Positions 6,611-11,082 of a stretch of DNA of 11,082 nucleotides are shown piece by piece (positions within the stretch are counted from its first letter, which is position 1; each line of letters opens with the position of its first letter). A model generated the notes under the pieces. The model was not told the DNA's origin and did not search any database. It was given only the letters and a program-made list of their open reading frames with translations. The translations under genes were made by a program, and so were the position numbers. The DNA comes from Actinomycetes bacterium (GTDB lineage: Bacteria; Actinomycetota; Actinomycetes; Propionibacteriales; Propionibacteriaceae), in contig JAKOQD010000033.1 in the NCBI GenBank assembly GCA_029778515.1, positions 1-11,082 of the forward strand. The letters run 5' to 3'.

Positions 6611-8727
6611 CCGGCAAGGATCGAATCAGCCTGGCCGCCGTAGCCGCGATGCTGTCCGCCGGGCTCGCGCTCACCCCGCTGACGACCGACCGTACCTACC
6701 TGATGCTCGCGCTGGTCCTGATGCTGACCAGCGCCGGCGTCGGCGCGGCCGTCCGCCGCCTCACCGAGAGCGAACTCACCGTCCGCATTACCCAGCTGCT
6801 GCCTGCCGGGCTGCTGCTCTGGCTGGTGCCGGCCACCCGCGAACCGATCGAACTGATCGAAGAAACGGTCGGCTTCGTGCAGGAATCGGTGGCGCCGATG
6901 GAGTTCCACATCGGCTTCGCGGTGTTCTGCGTACTGCTGCTGTGGCTGCTCTACCTGGTCGTCGAGTCGATGGCCGCTGGGCTTGGCACACCGGCCTGGA
7001 CCTTCCCTGCGCTGTTCACGCCGTACCTCATCACCGCGCTGGTGGCCTATCTCGAAGCCCCGCCCTGGCTGTTCCTACTGCCGGCCGCGGGCTATGCGTT
7101 GCTGCTGGCCACCGACACCCGCAACCGGGCCGAACCCGACAGCGGTGACCACGTGCCGACCGGGCCCGAGCGCATGGCTGCGGAGAGTTGGCGCTCAGGT
7201 GTCGCACGGGCCGCGCTGGCAGCTTCGGTGGCCGCGCTCGTCGGCACGCTCATCGCTGGGCTGGCCATCCCGGAGCGGTACCGCGACTGGTCGGGCCCGA
7301 GCGGCCCGGGCGCGGTGCAACTGGGCGATCCGAGTCTCGACCTGATCCGGAACCTGAACTCAACCAGCGACAAGCCGGTGATCACCTACCGCACCTCCAG
7401 CGAGACCGGGGAGTATCTGCGACTGGCAGCGCTGCCGGTGCTGGACAACACCGGGTTCCACCTGTCCGCTACCGAACTGGTGGGCCTGCCGCTGCGCAAC
7501 AACATCGCCGAGGACCTGTACTCCGACAGGTCCCGCACAGAGATCGAGGTCGGCGAGTTCGCCAGCGAGTACCTGCCGGTGCCGTGGGCGCCGCTCAACG
7601 TTGCGGTCGCCGGTGAGTGGCGGTACGACCCGCGCACCCTCGCGGTGGTGGCGGGCGGTGACGATCGCCGGACGGCGTCCCGGAAGACCTCGTATTCGGT
7701 GGTGAGCGCACGGATGTTCTCCCTCGACCAACTGCTGCCACAGCTGACGGAAGCCGGCGCGGTGGGCGACGACGGCATCAGCCTGAACGTGCCCGAAGGG
7801 ATCTCCCCCGATGTAGTCGAGTTGACCCAGACCCTGTTCGAGGGCACAACCACAGCCGGCGAACGCGCGATCGCCATCCGCGACCACCTTCGCTCCGGCG
7901 AGTACACCTACAGCACGGTCACGGCACCCGGGACGACGATGGACACCCTGAACGACTTCCTGGTCGGGCGGCGGATCGGCTACTGCGAGCAGTTCGCCGG
8001 CGCCATGGCCGTGCTTTCCCGGATGGCCGGCATCCCTTCCCGGGTAGTGATCGGTTTCCTTCCCGGCACGAGGGACGGACAACGCTGGCAGGTCTCGCCG
8101 CGGAACATGCACGCCTGGGCGGAGCTCTACTTCGGCGATGACATCGGCTGGATCGCCGTGGACGCGACGCCGCCGGGCGCGGTTGCTGGTAACGGCACGC
8201 CATCGGCCAGCCCGAGTGCCCGGCCGACTCCGACCACTGCCAGCCCCAGCGCGGCGTCCGCGTCCCCGTCCGCGACGGCCGCGCCGACCGCACCCGGTGG
8301 CTTCGGGCTCCCGCCCGCCTGGCTGGGCTGGACGGCGCTCGGGCTGGCGGTCGTCGCCCTGGCCGGTTTCGGGCCCGGGGTGGCACGCCGGACGCTGCGC
8401 TCGCGCCGGCTGCGCGATTCAGGGTTGCCGTTCGAGAGTGCCTGGGAGGAACTCGCTGCACTGGCCAAGGATCGCAACATCCCGTGGCCCGACGGTTCCA
8501 GCCGTGCGGTTGCCGTCGACCTCGCCCCTGAGCTGGCTGGGCCGGCGCGTGTCGACTTCGAACGGCTGGCCCTCGACTTACAGCGGTCCCGATACTCCGC
8601 AGAGCCGGTGCCGGTGGCCGAGCTGACCGCTCGGGTCGAACGCATCGAAGCGGCAATGAAGAAGCGGTGGGCTGAGCCCACCGCTTGGTTGGATCGTTGG
8701 TGGCCGCGGTCGCTGCGGCCGTGGTGA
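6607..8727 (+). CDS. Membrane transglutaminase-like protein (DUF3488 + transglutaminase core)
   Basis: A 706-residue multi-pass protein. Six to seven hydrophobic segments lie between about residues 7 and 220 (DUF3488-like). A large domain, probably outside the cell, spans about 225-525 and contains the papain-like transglutaminase core: Cys460 in GYCEQFAG, His502 in NMHAWAEL and Asp519 in WIAVDATPP. All three catalytic residues are therefore present, so peptidase or amide-transfer activity is possible; substrates are unknown. A Ser/Pro/Ala/Thr-rich linker (about 529-563) leads to a last membrane segment (570-590) and a tail of about 115 residues, probably cytoplasmic, with an amphipathic helix near the end. 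The start is GTG at 6607 with AGGAG 5 bases upstream, overlapping the DUF58 stop (GTGA). As the last gene of the MoxR-DUF58 cluster it is plausibly the enzyme that the ATPase system matures or controls; that link is inference. It ends 12 bp from the convergent DUF3040 gene. Confidence 0.93.
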   Translation: MTGKDRISLAAVAAMLSAGLALTPLTTDRTYLMLALVLMLTSAGVGAAVRRLTESELTVRITQLLPAGLLLWLVPATREPIELIEETVGFVQESVAPMEFHIGFAVFCVLLLWLLYLVVESMAAGLGTPAWTFPALFTPYLITALVAYLEAPPWLFLLPAAGYALLLATDTRNRAEPDSGDHVPTGPERMAAESWRSGVARAALAASVAALVGTLIAGLAIPERYRDWSGPSGPGAVQLGDPSLDLIRNLNSTSDKPVITYRTSSETGEYLRLAALPVLDNTGFHLSATELVGLPLRNNIAEDLYSDRSRTEIEVGEFASEYLPVPWAPLNVAVAGEWRYDPRTLAVVAGGDDRRTASRKTSYSVVSARMFSLDQLLPQLTEAGAVGDDGISLNVPEGISPDVVELTQTLFEGTTTAGERAIAIRDHLRSGEYTYSTVTAPGTTMDTLNDFLVGRRIGYCEQFAGAMAVLSRMAGIPSRVVIGFLPGTRDGQRWQVSPRNMHAWAELYFGDDIGWIAVDATPPGAVAGNGTPSASPSARPTPTTASPSAASASPSATAAPTAPGGFGLPPAWLGWTALGLAVVALAGFGPGVARRTLRSRRLRDSGLPFESAWEELAALAKDRNIPWPDGSSRAVAVDLAPELAGPARVDFERLALDLQRSRYSAEPVPVAELTARVERIEAAMKKRWAEPTAWLDRWWPRSLRPW
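8662..8686 (-). terminator. Perfect hairpin in the transglutaminase 3' end, likely terminator for DUF3040
   Basis: AAGCGGTGGGCT and AGCCCACCGCTT form a perfect 12-bp inverted repeat around a single central base, so in practice about a 10-bp stem with a 5-base loop. It lies inside the plus-strand coding sequence (residues 686-693, KRWAEPTA) and 53 bases beyond the stop of the minus-strand DUF3040 gene. In the minus-strand transcript it is followed by CTTCATT, which is moderately U-rich. On the plus strand it precedes the stop codon by about 40 bases with no U-run. It may act mainly on minus-strand transcripts and perhaps on both. Confidence 0.55.
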
Positions 8728-8739
8728 GGAGCCTTAGCT

Positions 8740-9108
8740 CTACAGGCCACTCTCATCCTGATGCCGACGCCAGCGCTCCTCCATCTTGCCCATGAAATCG
8801 CGGTCGCTGCCGGCCCCGCCTTGGCCGTGACCGTCCGCTGCCGCGCCGGAGCGCTGCCAAGCGGTGACCGCGACCGCGGCCGAGGCGAGCATGACCAGGA
8901 ACCCGAGCACGCTGATCACGGGGTGCAGTTCCATGCCTCCGATCAGGGCGACGACGCCAAGCACGAAGCCCAGACCAGAGATGATGAGCCGCCGACGTTG
9001 CCATTGCCGAGTACTTCCGCGCAGCGTGTTGGCCAGTTTCGGATCTTCTGCCGCCAGGGCAGCCTCCATCTGGTCGAGGAGTCGCTGCTCTTCGTCCGAG
9101 AGCGCCAT
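8740..9108 (-). CDS. DUF3040 small membrane protein
   Basis: A 122-residue protein beginning MALSDEEQRLLDQMEAAL followed by AEDPKLA, which is the typical opening of the actinobacterial DUF3040 family. An amphipathic N-terminal helix (about 4-28) is followed by a basic stretch (WQRRR) and two membrane segments at about 41-58 and 63-83. A flexible Gly/Ala-rich part and a charged C-terminus (KMEERWRRHQDE) complete it. Both ends are probably cytoplasmic. The ATG at 9108 has AGGAGG 5 bases upstream. It lies 88 bp after dinB on the same strand, so it could be read from the dinB promoter or from its own. It converges on the transglutaminase gene with a 12-bp gap. The family has no established function. 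Confidence 0.92.
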   Translation of the reverse strand: MALSDEEQRLLDQMEAALAAEDPKLANTLRGSTRQWQRRRLIISGLGFVLGVVALIGGMELHPVISVLGFLVMLASAAVAVTAWQRSGAAADGHGQGGAGSDRDFMGKMEERWRRHQDESGL

Positions 9109-9144
9109 GGGCGCCTCCTGGTGTCTAGTGGCCCTGAGATGCCA

Positions 9145-9150
9145 AGTTTA
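9145..9150 (-). promoter_or_regulatory. Candidate -10 element for the DUF3040 gene
   Basis: TAAACT on the minus strand fits the TANNNT -10 consensus and would put a transcript start near 9138, about 30 bases before the ATG. No good -35 is seen at 16-18 bp (TTTCGT at best), so support is weak. Confidence 0.3.
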
Positions 9151-9196
9151 GGCCGCTTGACGCCGATACGAAACCCGTTCGACTAGGCACACCAAC

Positions 9197-10393
9197 TCAT
9201 GGGCGCTGCCGGCCGGTCAGGGCCGCGCGCCGCACCGCATTCGGCCCGAACTTCCTAATCGCCTTGTCGGCCGCAACTTCGGCCTCACGCCAGCCGTGCT
9301 CCGGCGCGTCCAGGGTGGGTTGCAGATAGACCCGGGCGCGGTCCTTGAGGCCGGTCACCCGGACGCCGACCCGCCGGATCCGCGTCCGCTGTGGGACGAG
9401 CCTGGCCAGCAGCCGTAGCGCGGCGCCGTGGATCTCGTCTGTCCGGTCGGTTGGCGCAGCCAGGGTCAGCGAGCGAGAGACGGTGCTGAAGTCGGCGTAC
9501 CGCAGGCTGAGCGTCACCGTGGTGCCCAGCACCTCGGCGGCCCGCATTCGCGAAGCGACCTTCACCGAGACCCGCAACAACTCGGTCTGCACCGTGTTCG
9601 AGTCGTCGGTGTCCCGGCCGAAGGTCTCCTGGCAGCCGACACCGCGTTCCCCGGGCCGCGCCACGACCCGGCTGGAATCACGACCCCAGGCCAACTCCGA
9701 AAGCAGCATTCCAGCGCGTGGGCCGAACACCTGGCGCAGTCCGGTGCGCTCGGCGTTCGCCAACTCGCCGATCGTGTGGATGCCGAGCTGGCGAAGCCGT
9801 GCGGCGGTGCTCTCACCCACTCCGACCAGATGCTCCACCGGTTGTGGGTGCAGGAAAGCGACCACCGCTTCCGGCGGCACTTCCAGAAGCCCGTCCGGTT
9901 TCGCCGCGTTCGAAGCCATCTTGGCCACCAGCTTGTTGGGCCCGATGCCGACTGAACACGTGATCGCCTGTTCGTCCTGGACGGTGGCGCGCAGCAACTC
10001 ACCCAGCGCGGACGCCGACAGGCCGGGATTGAGGGCCCCGGTCGCATCCAGGTAGGCCTCATCGATGGAAGCGGTCTCGACCCGGGCGGTGAAGGCTTCG
10101 AAGATCGCGAAGACCCCGTCCGACACCTCGGTGTAGGCATCGAAATCCGGAGGCAGGCTGACCGCCTGCGGACACAGCCTTCGAGCCGCGGTTGAGGACA
10201 TTCCACCCCGCACGCCGTGGGCTCTGGCCGGATAATTCGCCGAGAGCACCACCCCGCGCCCCGCGCCACCCACCCACATCGGCACCTCGCGCAGCTCAGG
10301 GCGGCGCCGCAGCTCGACCGAAGCGTAGAACGCGTCCATGTCGACGTGCATGATCGTCCGATCTGCACGCGCACCATCGCCGTCAATCCGCAT
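9197..10393 (-). CDS. dinB: DNA polymerase IV (DinB family, Y-family translesion polymerase)
   Basis: A 398-residue error-prone DNA polymerase acting in translesion synthesis. The palm/fingers start at IMHVDMDAFYASVE, giving catalytic Asp18. The second metal-binding motif SIDEAYLD supplies Asp111 and Glu112. Tyr23, five residues after Asp18, occupies the steric gate position, so ribonucleotide exclusion should be intact (Tyr also serves in Dpo4). Helix-hairpin-helix residues LVGVGESTAARLRQLGI (189-205) and a little-finger domain (about 255-365) follow. The C-terminus ends GRQRP, and I see no QxxLF-type sliding-clamp motif in the last 30 residues. The ATG at 10393 has AAGGAG 5 bases upstream. 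A candidate LexA box lies 27 bases before the start. The gene is divergent from the DUF4126 gene. Confidence 0.96.
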   Translation of the reverse strand: MRIDGDGARADRTIMHVDMDAFYASVELRRRPELREVPMWVGGAGRGVVLSANYPARAHGVRGGMSSTAARRLCPQAVSLPPDFDAYTEVSDGVFAIFEAFTARVETASIDEAYLDATGALNPGLSASALGELLRATVQDEQAITCSVGIGPNKLVAKMASNAAKPDGLLEVPPEAVVAFLHPQPVEHLVGVGESTAARLRQLGIHTIGELANAERTGLRQVFGPRAGMLLSELAWGRDSSRVVARPGERGVGCQETFGRDTDDSNTVQTELLRVSVKVASRMRAAEVLGTTVTLSLRYADFSTVSRSLTLAAPTDRTDEIHGAALRLLARLVPQRTRIRRVGVRVTGLKDRARVYLQPTLDAPEHGWREAEVAADKAIRKFGPNAVRRAALTGRQRP

Positions 10394-10417
10394 GCCAACT
10401 CCTTGCCTGGTCAGACA

Positions 10418-10446
10418 ATCGTACAGTTGTTCGTTTCACTCGACCA
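10418..10446 (-). promoter_or_regulatory. Candidate dinB promoter
   Basis: On the minus strand TACGAT (10418-10423) fits TANNNT, with TGGTCG (10441-10446) 17 bp upstream as a poor -35 (3 of 6 to TTGACA). The transcript would start near 10411 and give a short leader containing the AAGGAG site. The -10 is plausible and the -35 is weak. Confidence 0.4.
10420..10433. promoter_or_regulatory. Candidate LexA (SOS) box upstream of dinB
   Basis: CGTACAGTTGTTCG on the plus strand matches the Gram-positive LexA palindrome CGAAC-N4-GTTCG at 9 of the 10 defined positions (the left arm is CGTAC). It sits 27 bases before the dinB ATG, and it overlaps a candidate minus-strand -10 (TACGAT, 10418-10423). That is a position where bound LexA would block transcription. 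SOS control of dinB is common in bacteria, which raises the prior, though it varies among Actinobacteria. Confidence 0.6.
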
Positions 10447-10535
10447 GCTGTTTGCGCGACGAACTGAGTGGGATGCAGGGCTCCACGCGGCCCAACATCT
10501 GTCCGGCAGCCTCACCACCGTGCGGCAACGCTGAC

Positions 10536-10541
10536 TACCAT
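10536..10541 (+). promoter_or_regulatory. Candidate -10 element for leaderless DUF4126 transcript
   Basis: TACCAT fits the TANNNT -10 consensus and ends 6 bases before the ATG at 10548, so transcription would start at or next to the start codon. No purine-rich Shine-Dalgarno is seen in the 40 bases upstream of that ATG. The -35 region is not recognisable. Confidence 0.4.
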
Positions 10542-10547
10542 TCCGGC

Positions 10548-11082
10548 ATGGACGTCGTCGCACTCACCTTCGCCAGCGGCTGGGCGAGCGGCATCAACGC
10601 CTACGCGACCGTCTTCCTGCTGGGCGTGCTCGGACGGTTCGCGGGCATCTCGGAGATACCGGACGGGTTCCAGCGCACCGATGTGCTGATCGTGATGGGC
10701 GTACTGGCCGCGGCCGAGTTCGTCGCCGACAAGGTGCCCTATCTCGACTCCGCGTGGGACGGGATCTCCACCTTCATCCGGCCAGTCGCCGGCGCCCTGA
10801 TCGGGGCCCTGCTGGCCGGAGCGAGCGGCGAACTGCTGCCGATCACGCTCGGCGCCCTGGGCGGGGTGACCGCACTAGTCAGTCATGCCGCCAAATCGAG
10901 TGTCCGGCTGGCGGTGAACACTTCGCCGGAGCCGTTCAGTAACGTGGGTGCCTCGCTGACCGGCGACGTCGCCCTGGTCGGCGTGGTCTCACTCGCGATC
11001 GCCTACCCGGTGCAGGCCGCGATCATCGCCGCACTGTTGCTGTTCGCCACGATCGCGCTGGCCGTGCTGCTGATAGCCCAGA
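10548..11082 (+). CDS. DUF4126 domain membrane protein (3' end missing)
   Basis: An open frame of 178 codons from ATG 10548 to the right edge with no stop. The product has several hydrophobic segments (about 12-32, 45-60, 77-92, 97-115, 140-155 and 157-176). It shows the pattern of the DUF4126 family: a Gly-x-Asn-Ala-Tyr motif (G15-INAY-A20) near the N-terminus, EFVADKVPYLDSAWD (57-71), a following FIRPVAGAL (76-84), then HAAKSSVR (113-120) and NTSPEPFSN (124-132). Family members are integral membrane proteins of unknown function. No in-frame ATG or GTG occurs shortly upstream, and no ribosome binding site is visible, so the message may be leaderless. It is divergent from dinB with 154 bp between the two starts. 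DUF membership is from recognition of the motifs, not a search. Confidence 0.85.
   Translation, partial: MDVVALTFASGWASGINAYATVFLLGVLGRFAGISEIPDGFQRTDVLIVMGVLAAAEFVADKVPYLDSAWDGISTFIRPVAGALIGALLAGASGELLPITLGALGGVTALVSHAAKSSVRLAVNTSPEPFSNVGASLTGDVALVGVVSLAIAYPVQAAIIAALLLFATIALAVLLIAQ

Noticed and set aside
8221..8300. Ser/Pro/Ala-rich stretch of the transglutaminase gene as a tandem DNA repeat.
   Set aside because: The codons are irregular and there is no fixed repeat unit. It is an ordinary low-complexity linker.
1..11082. Search for mobile elements, CRISPR-like spaced repeats, tRNA genes or defence genes.
   Set aside because: None seen. All genes belong to chromosomal housekeeping or membrane families, without transposase, integrase or toxin-antitoxin features.

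Overview
The window is about 11 kb of GC-rich DNA that reads as an actinobacterial chromosome. Evidence for this is the strong GC bias at third codon positions, an actinobacterial-type mraZ-rsmH-ftsL-ftsI-murE order, a DUF3040 membrane protein (a family I know essentially from Actinobacteria), and a Gram-positive-type LexA box. I cannot fix the genus; something near Propionibacteriales is only a guess. I see no mobile element, CRISPR array, RNA gene or plasmid feature. Coding is dense: the longest stretch without a gene is about 160 bases, so no gap reaches 300 bases.

Positions 1-4261 (minus strand, read right to left) are the start of the division and cell wall (dcw) cluster: mraZ, then a 142-bp gap, rsmH, ftsL, ftsI and the first 54 codons of murE, which runs off the left edge. 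rsmH/ftsL and ftsL/ftsI overlap by 4 bases (ATGA and GTGA), which suggests translational coupling. Upstream of mraZ are four direct repeats with an exact 10-bp period, each with a GTGG core, as expected for MraZ autoregulation. The FtsL-like protein has an unusual C-terminal tail of nine AEAKKK-type hexads.

Positions 4420-8727 (plus strand) run divergently from mraZ. They hold a three-gene cluster: a MoxR AAA+ ATPase, a DUF58 protein and a large membrane transglutaminase-like protein. Spacing is 16 bp and then a 4-base GTGA overlap. This is a known recurrent trio, thought to be a chaperone plus an envelope enzyme module. Its placement beside the dcw operon, with one shared intergenic region, suggests an envelope role and possible joint control.

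Positions 8740-10393 (minus strand) hold a DUF3040 membrane protein and, upstream of it, a DinB-type Y-family DNA polymerase. dinB has a candidate LexA box overlapping a candidate -10 element. A perfect 12-bp-arm inverted repeat inside the 3' end of the transglutaminase gene probably terminates transcription of the convergent DUF3040 gene. Positions 10548-11082 (plus strand) hold the start of a DUF4126 membrane protein, possibly translated from a leaderless mRNA, and this gene runs off the right edge.

Overall the genes are well-known families. I do not see a new multi-gene system. The points most worth a second look are the MraZ repeat array, the lysine-rich FtsL tail, the SOS-type box and the hairpin embedded in coding sequence.
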